From positions 57,010,580 to 57,074,579 of the forward strand of contig CM058230.1 in NCBI GenBank assembly GCA_030180135.1: 64,000 nucleotides of DNA. Direction: 5' to 3'. The first letter of the stretch is position 1. Each line of letters begins with the position of its first letter. This document shows positions 43,364-58,110 of this stretch, in pieces. A program made the position numbers and the translations under genes. Source of the DNA: Orychophragmus violaceus (Eukaryota > Streptophyta > Magnoliopsida > Brassicales > Brassicaceae). The notes under the pieces are model-generated. The model was not told where the DNA came from, did not search any database, and was given only the letters and a program-made list of their open reading frames with translations.

Positions 43364-44093
43364 GATGATGCAAGATGGAAGGCGTGGTTGATGTAGAATA
43401 GGGAATGAAGTCTCTCTCTTCTAGATCGTGAGTGATGAGGTGGTGAGATGGATCCAACTGTGGGTCTCTAGACTCCTTAGGAAGGGTGTTAAAGTGATTA
43501 AATGGAAAGAGGAATGGAATGAATGTAGTGATTGACTCTCTCAACCGGTGGGTTTGATTGACTCTCTCAATCGGTGGTGAACTAGTTCTACTTGAGTCAC
43601 ACAAGCAAACCTAATCCAGTAATCCTTGGAAACAATTGAATCACTCAAATGAATCCTAAGACAAAAGATCTTAACAAAGACACTCTTTGAAAGAAACTAA
43701 ATAATACTTTGATTGAAAGGTTGAAAGGTGTTTTACAAATGAACAATACAATGAGACTTTATAGGACTCATGACTAACGGTCATATTGACCTTGAACAAG
43801 AAATCGCAAATTTAAAGGAAACTAGCCGTTAGGCTCATTTTGGCAAGGATCCAAGCTCTTGATGGTTTCTTTGTATCTGGATGGCTTTAAGGGATAAGTG
43901 AGGATCCTTGGGACAGCTTGATTCACAAACAATTCGTGGCTTTCATTCTTGGAAATAAGTCGTTGGTGTTTGATCTCTTTCTTCTCCAAAATGGTAAGTG
44001 TGACTTGTTGAAGTTATGGAGAATCTTGTGTTATCTTGTGCAGCTGAGGACGTCTGGACTTGATGAAAAGGAGCTCAAAACAATGTAGTTTTG

Positions 44094-45508
44094 CTTACTC
44101 GATACAGGCTTTCCCTCTGTAGAAGACTTCTTCCGAATGGCATAATTGTCCGATTTATTCCTCGATCTTCAAAGAAGACTGACTCCTCCTTTCCGAAAAG
44201 ATCGTCCTTGGTCCTTTTGACATAAGATTCTCGGCCGCTCAAGAGACTCTCTCTTTATATATATTTATACGCAATATCTTGACTCCTACTACGAGTGACT
44301 ACGCCGATCTTTATATGTTTTGGCCACGTCCGTTTCTGCTCCGAAGAGGAAGGTTTGGATCTTTTAATCTTATGTCGTGAGGGATATGACCTATGTTAGG
44401 TCCATAAGATACCACAGCTTTTGGTGTTCTATGATTAACCTCCGAATAATGAGTAGGTAGTTCGATCCTTTTGATTCTTCTCTTCATAGTCAACTTATGG
44501 GGGGATGCGAAGCAATAGGTCGAATTACTATATAAAGATAAAGAAGAGTTGTAAACTATAGGACTGATTGTTCGAGTAGGAAGATTTAGGTTTTTCTCCT
44601 TCCTTCTCTTCGATAAGAATAGGGATTTTAACAAATTCCCCTTCATTCTCTTGTGCTCAGCGAAGGAACTTCCTAAGCATACTTTAATTAGAAATCTAAT
44701 CAATTAGAAATCTAATCACTCGGACAGCCCTGCGCTACACTTCGGGGATACGCTTACCGGGAAGTCCTACGAAGGAAAAGGAATATGGTTCCCGCCATTA
44801 TAATAATGGCGAGACAAGGCTTGCAGACCTTTTAGTCGACTAACTGGCGTTCCTCGACTCGCGAAAGGAGCTCACGATAAAAACCCACCGGATTTTCTTT
44901 TTCCAATATTCAATTGATCGTATGGAAAGACGCCTACACGGAACCTATACGAAGGAGCAAACAAGCAACGGCTTCGCCCCTACTTGACTTTGATTTTACT
45001 AGGCATTGATTCCCATCTCGGTCAATCAATCGGCCCTCCTAGGACTGTTGTTTCAAGAATCTGACCTTAGCAACCCGAAACGTGAGCGGGGAAGCTGACT
45101 ACACCTTACCCCTTGACTTCGATTTCCGCAGTGCTCTATGAGACGACTGCGAGCACATACCTATGGATCTATGTCAACCAAAAGCAACCACTCCAGCAAG
45201 TCTACCAACCAGCACAGATCCTCCCAAGCAACTTCCAACTGCGCCAACTAGAAAACTTATCCGCTTGTCAATTCTTTCTTATCTTACGATATTTCTAATT
45301 ACCTAAATATAATAATAAATACTGTAGTTCGAACGAAAGCTCGACTTCCTTCTTCTTTTGGATCTGCTTTGCCTTGCTTTGCTACCGGGCTTCTAGCTGC
45401 CCTTCCTCCACCGTTAGCTCAGTAGAGCATTTTCCCTTTAAAAGGTTTGCTAAGATGTGCTTCCACATCCTGAGGCTTTAGTGCACAAGTCGTCGAATCC
45501 CTTAAAGG
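44094..45508. other. Nuclear insert of mitochondrial DNA (NUMT)
   Basis: Absent from the sister LTR. Its minus strand contains the C-terminal part of mitochondrial ribosomal protein S4 (44311-44703). The rest (44704-45508) has the moderately GC-rich, non-repetitive look of plant mitochondrial intergenic DNA and no gene I can name. Loss of six target bases and no target duplication fit end-joining of an organelle fragment into a double-strand break. An AGAAATCTAATC-type direct repeat at 44688-44720 marks where rps4 homology stops, so the fragment may come from a rearranged mitochondrial region. Confidence 0.75.
44311..44703 (-). pseudogene. rps4: Mitochondrial ribosomal protein S4, C-terminal fragment
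   Basis: The minus strand encodes about 130 residues ending in NGRGQNI, with MKRRIKRIELPTHYSEV, GPNIGHIPHDIRLKD and AEHKRMKGNL segments. I recognise these as the end of plant mitochondrial RPS4, a small-subunit ribosomal protein encoded in plant mtDNA and several hundred residues long when complete. Only the 3' third is present; the frame opens after a stop at about 44705 and no upstream part is found. The frame has no internal stop, which fits a recent transfer. It lacks a nuclear promoter or transit peptide and sits inside an LTR, so it is not expected to be expressed. Recognition is from memory of the family. Confidence 0.75.
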
Positions 45509-45983
45509 AAAGGTTTGGTGCTGAATTGACCTTCCAAGTGTGAATGCTTCCATATATGGCAAGTCTGTTGAGCTAGTCGTTGAGTTATCCGCTGAGCTAG
45601 TTCTGATGCTACATATGGTTAGCTCCTTTTCGGTATCTTCTTCTTGTGTAATCTTTTGGGGATGATTCTTCTTAGTGGCATGCTGATGATGAGCTGAGCT
45701 AGATGTCTTGACCTTGATCTCCACTTGAGCTAAGATAAGCTCATATTCCTTGTTAAATCTTCTCGGCTCCATAATCTCTCCTCCAGGTGTTATGATTCCT
45801 CCTGGGTCATATGTCTTCTTAGGATTGATTGTTGGATGTATAATCAGTCCTATGCCTGGTTTTGGATCAAAACTCATTGTGGCCTTGGCATCTCTTAGTC
45901 TTCTTGCGATGCTTGACGTAGTGGTTGAGTCAGTGATTGAGTCAGTGAGCGCCTGGTTTGGTTTGGATCTGATGACCTCATCA

Positions 45984-47100
45984 CATGGCTAACTAACAAT
46001 ATCTTATAATTATGTTCTACCCCAAATAAGCTTCCTACAAAATCCGCTTTATCAATTACGAGCTTAGTTCTATCTAAGAGTTTCTCTACCTTCCCAACTA
46101 TCCACAAGTCTAACTGATAACTTATCGTTCTAAAGAAAACAACCTATCGGTTTATTGATCTACCGAAACATCTACTACTCAAACTGATCATTCTCTACGA
46201 TTCGCTAACCATATCTCGATAGTTACCATCTAATAATCTAGCGAACCTAATAATGCGGTAATGCTCATCATTCAGATAACAACTTAACGAGATGATTAAT
46301 GCATTGATTCCTTAATGAAAAATCTACCAACTTAACAATTTCTCACCTGGCGATCTAGCAACCTAACGATCAAGAGAATTCACTGCTATTAACCTAGCGA
46401 CCAAAAAAATGCAACATTAACAATTCTAACGGTCAATGAATACAATGCTAGCAGTTCTAAAGGTCAAACTAATGCAATGCTAGCAACTCCAACGATTCAC
46501 GAATGAAATGATTTCCCAACGAAACAATCTACTCGCAAACAATGCATCGATGCTAAACAGAACATGCTAACAAACTAATGGTCAATCAGATGCAATGCTT
46601 CAAAAACTAAGGCTAGCAACCTAGCGAGCAATCAACGCATCAATCACATAAACAATATAATACCTAGCAATCAATCAACCTCACGCATGCAATCAACCAA
46701 CCAATCAATCGGCTCATCCACATAGAAATGTCAATGCGGTCGTCCCATGGGTCCTGGTGAGCAATCTCTTGTTTGGACCATCATTTGTTTTCACATCGTA
46801 ATCGTATTGCATTCATGAACCATCACATGCATGCAGTAGAACTACTTTGTTACTCAAACGATACGCCAAATACTTCACATCCACCAAGTAAATAAAAAAT
46901 CCATATCCATACATAAGATTTTTAATACATAGTTTCGTTAGAGTCTCATACAAGCGGCTGCTCATCCATCCCAAAACGAAAACACTGCTACATAACCGAG
47001 GTCATCAATGACGAATAATAATCCGATATGTACAATCAAAAATGAGTTAGAGCCCTTACTTACATGGGCCTAATCAACTACCTAAACCTAGTACCTCCAG
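45984..47100 (-). other. Element B internal region, central non-coding part
   Basis: AT-rich and without coding signal. Between about 46240 and 46640 it repeats loose units of the type CTAACGA/CTAGCGA...AATGCAATGCTAGCAA. Starts with the second copy of the element C target CATGG. Confidence 0.5.
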
Positions 47101-47990
47101 CACGAGCGATAATCTCTGCACTAGCGGCAATACGGTTCGTGGAAATAGATGTTGGCAAGTGTGCCAGGAGGATGGGGCGGGTGTGCGGAGCGCCTGGGTG
47201 GTGCTAGTGTGGGTGTTGCGCTGGGGCGAGGATCCGTGATTGAGCAGAACGGTGACAAGTGTCCGTCATGGCCGCAGATGAGGCATGTGACCGGCGGCGG
47301 CTGATAAGGCTCGTGGGAGAGCGGCTCAGAAGGGAGCATACACCATTGGAAGTGGAACCCGTGGCTCCACAGGTGTAACACGATGGAACCGGCTCAAAGG
47401 TGGCCTGCTCTGGTGGCTGAGGTGAGGGAAAGGCAGCCTGAGGAGTGGCTGTTGATGAGCATTAGCATGCTGCTCCAGAATATCCGCTAGCAAGTTGGCT
47501 TGCTCGGCCACCTGCTCTTCCCATGTGTGGTACTAAGTGGAGTCGATTGGGTCTATCGGGATGCTGAAGTCTTGGAGTGAATCGAGCAAGATATCACTCG
47601 GACATTAAATCTCCGGTAAGTCGGGTACCTCGGGGAGAGGCAACTATTGTAGTGGCGAGAAGGGCGCTGGAGATGGCGCTAGAGGTGGAAACGGCCGAAG
47701 TCCGCTACCCGAATCTAGGAAGAAATCCAAGTATCCGACATAGGGCACGTCAGAATCGGCATCATACATGAGTGCTGGAGGGAGAGGAGAGGCAGGTGCC
47801 GGAGCGGCATTAGCGGCAACAGGAGCTGGTGCTACCACAGCTGCACCGGCGGGAGCAGGAACTGGCGCTCGGGCCTGAGCCAAAATACGTGAATACTCGG
47901 CTGGTGGAAGGTCGTGCGGCCCTGGGCCGGCCGGCTAGGGTCCGACTGACTCTTGGTCACTCGTCATGAACGTCGTCTGTTCACACCACC
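47101..47990 (-). pseudogene. Gag remnant of element B
   Basis: On the minus strand, 47883-47644 encodes an Ala/Pro-rich stretch (APVPAPAGAAVVAPAPV) and 47381-47121 a Pro-rich stretch with the zinc knuckle CLICGHDGHLSPFC, a valid C-x2-C-x4-H-x4-C. The position, just inside the primer site, is that of gag. Frames are interrupted between the two parts. The gag core itself is not recognisable to me, so this could be a shortened or divergent gag. Confidence 0.55.
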
Positions 47991-48205
47991 ATACACACTC
48001 ACCCTCATGGGGCACTCTGTTGTGTGTCTGCAACAAAAAACAAGAAAACGTTAGCACAAGCCTAATAAAAATCACTAACTTACCCATTTCCCCAGTTTTA
48101 CGAACGCGGCTCGGTTTATTAATGGATGCATTGGTGACTCATTTTGACTCAATAAAACACTGAAAAACTTAGAAAATGAAAATTTTTGAATCCATGACGA
48201 ACCAT

Positions 48206-48217
48206 GCTCTGATACCA
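48206..48217 (-). other. Primer-binding site, element B
   Basis: Plus strand GCTCTGATACCA, the reverse complement of TGGTATCAGAGC, six bases from the LTR. Confidence 0.85.
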
Positions 48218-48223
48218 CCTTTT

Positions 48224-51747
<3,524 letters not shown>

Positions 51748-51752
51748 TTTCA

Positions 51753-52720
51753 TGTCATTGGCACGAACCCATTGTGCAGATAAAAATTTATGGCCATAAA
51801 AATTACATTAGTAAAGCATATGACCGAGTAGAATAGAGATTTCTTCATGTTCTTTTACTAAAGTTGGGTTTCTCATACTATTTTGGTCAAAGTATTGATG
51901 TTTTGTGTCTCATCAGTTTCATATCGAGTCATAATAAATGGAGAAGCGAAGGGGAGGATTAGACCTTCGAGAGGACTTAGACAAGGTGCTTACTCTCATC
52001 GTTCTTGTTTATTATATGTATAAAGGCACTTATCTCCCTCATGAACAAGGGCAGAAGAAAGAATCGCATTATATGTGTTTGGAGCCAGGGCTATTCCCAT
52101 TTTATCTCACTTACTCTTTGCAGATGATAGTATTTTCTTTTGTGGAGCGGATGTCCTACAATGTGCAGAGATTATTAAAATTATCAAGACTTATGGGGAA
52201 GCTTCAGGCCAAAAATTAAATAATCAGAAATCATCAATCGCTTTTGGAAACAAAGTGGATCATAATATTCATCTTGAAATCAATAGGACGATCAACATCA
52301 CAAACGAAGGTGGAATGGGCAAGTATTTAGGTCTTCCAAAGAAAAACTGTGGATAAAATTTCACTTTTTTACAAGATCGCTTAAATGGTCGGGTTAATAC
52401 TTGGAATGCAAAACTCCTTTCCAAAGGAGGGACAAAGGTTCAAATAAAGTCAGTAGCACAAGCAATTCTGACGTACGTGATGTCATGTTATCTACTCTCT
52501 AAAGCAACAACGGATATATTATGGGGGACTATATCAAATTTCTGGTGGAGCTCTAAACAAGATAGCAGGGGCTCCACTTGATCGCCTGGGACAAAATTTG
52601 TATTCCCCAAGATTTGAGTGGTTTGGAATTTAGAGCTCTCAGGGATTTAAACATGGCTTTTCTTGCAAAACAATTATGGAAACTTCTCCAGTATCCTTCG
52701 TCCTTAATAGCTTGAGTGCT
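51753..52720 (+). pseudogene. LINE RT core, third piece
   Basis: Resumes the LINE after element B. ISKAYDRVE (near 51805) is the RT motif holding the first catalytic aspartate. LLFADDSIFFC (near 52110) is the FADD catalytic box, followed by KIIKTYGEASGQKLNNQKSS and GMGKYLGLPKK, both standard in plant LINE RT. Frame changes near 51930 and 52070 and several stops show it is dead. RT copies LINE RNA onto nicked target DNA. Confidence 0.85.
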
Positions 52721-53690
52721 ATGTGTGATATATTATAGACAGACAACCCCTTTAGAATCATGAAAGGTTTATTTTCCATCTTTTGGGTGGTGAAGTATTA
52801 TGGTGGTGCGACATACATTGCATCAAGGATTACAGAAAACTATTGGATCGGGATACAACACAAGAGTGTGGTGTGAGCCGTGGATCCCAGACAAACAAGC
52901 TCGACCACCAAGTGGGCGAGATGAAACAAGATATAGAGATCAACATTTACCCGTCAACACACTAATCATACAAGATACAAAGGAATGAAATGAATAATTA
53001 CTTTGTGATCTATTCCATCCCGATGATATCCCATTAATCTTAGGGATGAGACCTAATCGAGTTATTACGCCAAATGGTTTCCCCTGAAATCATACAAAAT
53101 CTGGAATCTACAGTGTTAAGTCAGGATAAGACCTCACGAGGAGAAGAAATATAGCAATTACTAATCAAGAAATCATAGAACCGAGTATCACTTGCCTAAA
53201 GAGATATGCATGGAACTCAAGCTCCAAGAAAATAAAAACACTTCATGTGGCAAGCGATATCGGGATGTGTGCCAACCTGCCAATGCTTAGCCTTCAGACA
53301 TCTAGGGACATATAAGACTTGCCCCATATGTGGCGCACCGTAGGGATCGATTAATCATGTCCTTTCTGGATGCCCCCTACTTTACAATATGGGATATGTT
53401 GGACTTTCCATCCATTTTGGGTTGCTTCCCGAGTACATATTTATACTGCAATATGGATTTCCTCTTTTGGAGGACTAAGACGTGAGTCTTCGTGACTCAC
53501 AAAGTTTCTTATACCCATGGATTTTATAGTTTATTTGGAAGGCCAGAAACGACAAAGTTTTTGAAACGAAAAGAGGTCTCCCCTAAGGATGCTCTCTAAT
53601 TAGCTACTGCGGAAACGGAAAGCTGGAGAGAAGCAAACAAAAAGGAGAAAGAAGAAGAAAATGAAGAGAGTAATTTGCACTTTCAAGGGG
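52721..53690 (+). pseudogene. LINE zinc-binding region after RT (zf-RVT-like)
   Basis: Near 52855-52905 the translation gives VWCEPWIPDKQARP, and near 53255-53380 a WQAISGCVPTCQCLAF...CPICG...NHVLSGCP series whose cysteines and histidine fit the zf-RVT domain found between RT and RNase H in plant LINEs. Frames are broken. Confidence 0.65.
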
Positions 53691-54190
53691 ACCAAGGAAC
53701 TTTCCGCGATACCACTATCTCTCCAACGTGCCAGATCCATGCCTTTTGGGTCGAGCATGGTACGACCAATGTATTAGGGTGGTTTTTTTCAAAGAAACCT
53801 CGGGAAGAAGAAGCATAGGAGAACAAGAATTCAGAAAACGTTTATCACGCTTCATTGGAACTTGGTCTATTGTGAGTAATGTCAAGTCTTCTAGAAGGCG
53901 GGCTACTTACAAAAGTAATCGAGACGGACTGCTCGGACCTGATCACTATGATATATGACCTCCATGAATGGCCAAATTTCTTGACAGAGTTAGACCTTTT
54001 CAAATATTTCAGAGAAGTATGTTTTGTATTAGTTTTAACTCATATGTGCGAAAATGTTCATAACGATTCTCTTGAAAAAGGTGCGAGAGCACGGGGTACT
54101 ATTTTTTCCAATGTAAATCATAACGAGTCGGATCAGTTAACTCCTATAAGTGATAATCCGATCCGAGCAATATTAATTTAATATATGGAG
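53691..54190 (+). pseudogene. LINE C-terminal RNase H-like domain
   Basis: Around 53879-54181 the reading ETDCSDLITMIYDLHEWPNF, then FREVCFVLVLTHMCENVHND and LEKGAR, matches the RVT_3/RNase H-like domain at the end of plant LINE ORF2 (ESDC...EWP...N..AD.LAK.AR), with the AD pair changed to ND. Frame changes precede it. Confidence 0.75.
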
Positions 54191-54288
54191 TTATTGTTGA
54201 CAAAAATATACTCGTTCACACATGAGATGAGGAGAACTAACATGACGGGTGCTGGCTGATCAAGCCGCCCAGCTTTACCAAAAAAACA
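54191..54288 (+). other. LINE 3' end with short A-run
   Basis: A short 3' untranslated stretch ending CCCAGCTTTACCAAAAAAA, the usual form of a plant LINE tail. A LINE target duplication could not be identified. Confidence 0.5.
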
Positions 54289-54779
54289 TTTATGCATGAT
54301 TTTCAAATATATCGTAGGCGCGTATAAAACACCTCCATGAAACCATCTTCAATATAACCCAATCAAAATAACTCAATAAACTCTCAGTCCAAATTTAAAA
54401 GCAAAAATATATATTTCCTCATTCAAGAAATTGAGAATCAAAACAGGATTAAGCTCTGTGAGAAGCATAAGAATGACGAAATGTGAGTAACCTGAATTTA
54501 AATCATGAAAGATGCGGAAGAAAAAGAAAACAAAACATGCAAATCAAATCCAAGCATTGACACATGTTATGGTGGAATTATTGAATCCGATCCAAGATGG
54601 GAAGAGAAAAACTGAATAAAGACAAAAGAAAACTGACAAAAGTCGAGAATATAGCGCACACATACAAGGAAGAAGAAAGCTTTCTCTCTCAAATATTCGA
54701 GAGAAAGAGAAAAGGAGTGAATATCTTAAATTACTTCCAATTATCAATACATCTCTTAACATATAATTAATTAGATAAT
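54289..54779. other. AT-rich stretch without recognised feature
   Basis: No coding signal or repeat that I can name. It may belong to the CACTA remnant to its right. Confidence 0.3.
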
Positions 54780-55949
54780 AAAAGACCTAATACTATGTGC
54801 CTAAACTACAATATATCTTTAGGAACAATGTCTTTCACAAATTCAGCAATCACATCTACACATTCCTCCAGTAAATTGTAGTCAATTTTTAATTTCCTAG
54901 CAAGTGATAATGGCAAATGATTCTCTCTACAACCTTCGTACAGTGACCTCTTTGCTGCATCCAACATATAAAAAAATCTCCTAACTTCTAAATTGGGTTC
55001 CTCTATCCTAGGATTTTTATATTCACCTCATTCCTAAATATTTTTCCGATAAGCATCATTAACCATCTAAACAGTGCCTACACCAAAATATACTTGTGGT
55101 TTACTTTCTTCTAATCCTTCAACATTATAAGGTTCACTAGTACTACCATAAAGTTCTCTACTACTACTGACATAAGGTTTCGTATTAGTACTACCATAAT
55201 CAGATCTTTCCTTATACATATACCAAATCTTATAACCGGACATAAAGCTATATGAGTACAAGTGATTCCAAATTTCTTCAATCCTAGTATTCCCAGCATT
55301 CCGACAATGAGGACATAGACATTTTTAATTACCGGTTTTTGCGGTTGTTGTTGATTACATGCTAACGACATGAATTCTGTAATAGCAACTGCATAATTTT
55401 CAAACAATAAGTTTGTTGCTGGATTCAACATCGGTCTGTCCATCCACAATCTAAAATAATTTTAAAAAGACATTTTTATAAAACAATTTAGAGAGAGAGA
55501 GAGATTTGTGAAGTGTGAAGAGTGAGGAGTGATGTATTTATAGAAAAATATATCAACGAATTACCGACAAATTACCGATGAAATTAACCGTTACATTGGT
55601 AATCCTTCAATAATGTCAAATCATATAATGTCTACATCAACGGCTACACCAACCTCTATATTGTTGTCGACAACGGATATATTAACGTCTCGGATAACCT
55701 GTAGATACCCGACGGAAACCCACCAACGGATATATTCGTTGGTTGTCCGTCAGTAAAACCGATGGATAACCGACGGAATCATACCAACAATATATTTTCT
55801 CGGTAGTTCGTCGGTATTTACCGACGGATTAATGATGGGTACCGACAAATTTGGATTGGTCACAAATACGTCGATAATTCTTCGATTTTTAAAGATGGAT
55901 TAAATTCTATCAAGAATTCCATCGGTAACCCGCATGCTTTCTTGTAGTG
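54780..55949 (-). mobile_element. CACTA (En/Spm) transposon, 5' end fragment
   Basis: The right end at 55936-55949 is CACTACAAGAAAGC on the minus strand, the canonical CACTA terminus. Inward from it, 55555-55935 carries many copies of CCGACGGA/TCCGTCGG-type subterminal repeats in both orientations, as En/Spm transposase sites do. A degraded transposase N-terminus follows at 55449-55067. No matching second terminus is found in the window, so the element is truncated. Confidence 0.75.
55067..55449 (-). pseudogene. CACTA transposase-associated N-terminal domain, degraded
   Basis: On the minus strand MDRPMLNPATNLLFENYAVA followed by ITEFMSLACNQQ resembles the start of plant CACTA transposases (transposase-associated domain: WMD...Y..GV..F..FA). 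The Cys-rich part that should follow (CPC..C) is readable only after a frame change near 55325. The remaining transposase is missing. Confidence 0.5.
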
Positions 55950-56390
55950 ATACCATACTATTTTTTTCTTTTATATATTTATCTTCTTTCGTTCGTTGTT
56001 TATTTTGTCCCTCTTAATTATTATTTGCTTAACTCTCTTAAATTTTAATTTTAAATTTAAAACTATGGCGGAATATAGATATTTGTTTTTATATATCACA
56101 TGATTTGATTTTTTTTTAAATCAGACAAAAAAAACAAACAAACAGATCAATGATTATAATAACAATTTTTTACCTATCGTATAGAACATAACTGCATTCC
56201 GAATTGCATGCATCAGACGTGAGTTGGACGGATGGTAGGCACTTATCTATGACTTATTGTCCCATTGATCGGGAGAGTCAACACAACTACCTAAGAGGTA
56301 ATTCTGTCAATACCAACCTAACCATAAAAAAATTGTTTATGGCCCTAACCCAATACATGAAAATAATAAAAATAGTAAATATGTAATGAA
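55950..56390. other. AT-rich gap between CACTA end and copia D
   Basis: Very AT-rich, with no coding signal. It ends with the left target copy ATGAA of copia D. Confidence 0.4.
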
Positions 56391-56649
56391 TATTAGATAA
56401 TCTCATATATGATTATCCATTTATAATTTAATAAATATATTATTGTAAAGTCGGGTTAGTTTGACCGACTCATAATAGTATAAATAGGTATTTGTACAAG
56501 AGTGAAGGACACTAATTATAATTACAACATAAAGAAGTGATTTCATTTCTTTCTCTCACACCCAAATTCGCCATCTCTCTCCTCCACTTCTATTACACCT
56601 AAATATAATATTATAGAATATTTATATTCTCATTTATAAATTCACAACA
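56391..56649 (+). repeat. 5' LTR of copia D
   Basis: 259 bp. A TATA box TATAAATA lies at 56479-56486, and a CT-rich initiator/leader stretch (TTTCTTTCTCTCACA) follows at about 56545. Confidence 0.85.
56479..56486 (+). promoter_or_regulatory. TATA box in the copia D LTR
   Basis: TATAAATA, conserved in the right LTR at 61991-61998 although the LTRs have diverged. Confidence 0.6.
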
Positions 56650-56665
56650 TGTTATCAGCACGACT
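56650..56665 (+). other. Primer-binding site, copia D
   Basis: TGTTATCAGCACGACT directly after the LTR, a TATCAGCACG-type copia primer site differing from those of the other elements here. Confidence 0.65.
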
Positions 56666-56813
56666 GTCTCTTTATCCGTTTATATACCGAAAAGGTGAGA
56701 TTTAATTATGACCAATTTATTTTATAAAAAAAAACTATGTCTTTTATATTTCCGTTTATATATTATTTCGGAAAGAGGCACTGCCTTCTCCGAACCGATC
56801 GTTATGGTAGTTG

Positions 56814-57110
56814 TGGTAGGCTATGCCTTCACGATCATGATCACATGTCAGATTATGTCTCCTCAGATCATATTTATGTAATGGTAGGTTAAGCCTCCTC
56901 CTTAATCAAAATTATCGTTATGGTAGGCTACGCCTCCGCGATCATTATCACATGGCAGACTATGTCTCCTCAGATTATATTTATGGAATGATAGGTTAAG
57001 CCTATAACTATTATGGTAGGCTATGCCTCCACGATCATGATCATATGGCAGACTATGTCTCCTCAGATCATATTTATGGAGTGATAGATTAAGCCTCCTC
57101 TTTATCAAAA
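56814..57110. repeat. Leader minisatellite, about three copies of 93-107 bp
   Basis: Units start at 56814, 56921 and 57014 with TGGTAGGCTA. Each contains an ATCATGATCACATG-like block, then TATGTCTCCTCAGAT and AGCCTCCTC. Shorter partial units (GGCTATG-CTCCTCC) continue to about 57420. Confidence 0.8.
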
Positions 57111-57479
57111 TTTTATGGAGTCACAGGTTATGCCTCCTCCTTGAATTTATGGTAGACGGTGCCTCCTCAATTATTTTAATTTCTCTTTTAGTTATGTATT
57201 TAAATTTCGCACTTATATTTATGCGTTTAAATTTATGCATTTAAATTTATCATATTTCTTATATAAAAATCACATGGATGTAGTTGTCCTGAGATGATTC
57301 TTTAAATTATGCTTGATTTACATTAAATTATCTCCGGAGTCATGCCTCCTCCTTAACCTAAGTCGTAGGCTATGACTCCTCCTTAATTGAGTCATAGGCT
57401 ATGCCTCCTCTAAATCACATGGATGAAATAATTTTTTCATCACTTTTCACACTTTATGTCTTTATTATGATTCATTTAA

Positions 57480-58110
57480 CTATTATGTCAAAAATTAATA
57501 TTGTCGGTCAAAACGACGTCGAATGAGATGATATTTTTACGTCACCACTTACATGATGGTTTAAAAGATAATGAACCATCATGCTCGTCCAATTAGATTG
57601 GCTCCATTCTCAAAAGTTTCATTATCAAAAGTGAATGTCGTAGTAACCAGTAATTGTAATAATTTTCGATGACGAGAATGCAGACATGGTAGAGTCCGTG
57701 GTCGCTTATGAATAAGGTGGTGGATATAGACGTGGAAAGAGATTCCAGTCTCATAAGTTAAACGCAAAATAGTGTAATGAAAACACAAACGAGAATGTTT
57801 GTTACAGGTTTGGCCTAACACAAAATTGGATATGTACATGTCGTATGACAAAATGTTCAGCCATCTATATGAAAAATTACATAAGACAAAAGGAAGATAT
57901 TAAACCGATTTCATCTCGGTTGAATATTTTTTGAATGGACTATGTCATAATACTCATATTGATGTCGCAAGTTTTCTTGTTGATCCAGAAATATCAACAA
58001 AGAACTTAGATCGATATGACATGATGTCATGTATTTGGATTCAGGATGGAGATATCTGTCTGGCAGATAATGCTACAACGCGCATTGTAAACGGTATTTT
58101 TCCTGTCTCA
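57480..58110 (+). pseudogene. Copia D gag end and protease
   Basis: Gag is reduced to its basic C-terminal part near 57660-57760 and a zinc-knuckle remnant near 57795-57845 (CYRFGLTQNWICTC, second Cys changed to Phe), then KMFSHLYEKLHKTKGRY. 57931-58110 reads SFLVDPEIST...WIQDGDICLADNATTRIV, the copia start of protease. Stops are frequent and the gag core is not found. Confidence 0.65.

Larger units (their letters stand above)
39717..45983 (-). mobile_element. Element C: gag-only LTR retrotransposon (TR-GAG type)
   Basis: LTRs 39717-40925 and 43366-45983 start TGATGCAAGATGG and end CCTCATCA. The target duplication CATGG (39712-39716, 45984-45988) is perfect. The primer site is at 43352-43363 and a polypurine tract lies right of 40925, so the element is on the minus strand. 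The LTRs differ by about 13 bases in 1.2 kb, apart from a mitochondrial insert in the right one. The 2.4 kb internal region holds one gag ORF and no pol. This matches the published TR-GAG class, non-autonomous elements that keep gag. Confidence 0.9.
43366..45983 (-). repeat. 5' LTR of element C, split by mitochondrial DNA
   Basis: LTR sequence 43366-44093 and 45509-45983 matches 39717-40925 closely. The 1415 bases between have no counterpart. Six LTR bases (ATAGGT) are missing at the junction. Confidence 0.9.

Noticed and set aside
45410..45508. tRNA-like words GTTAGCTCAGTAGAGC and GTCGTCGAATCCC in the mitochondrial insert
   Set aside because: The two words are box A- and box B-like, but I cannot form an acceptor stem or a clear anticodon arm, so no tRNA is called. 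A tRNA search program on 45380-45508 would settle it.
47577..47771. Plus-strand open frame within the element B gag region
   Set aside because: Shadow of the minus-strand Ala/Pro-rich gag reading frame.
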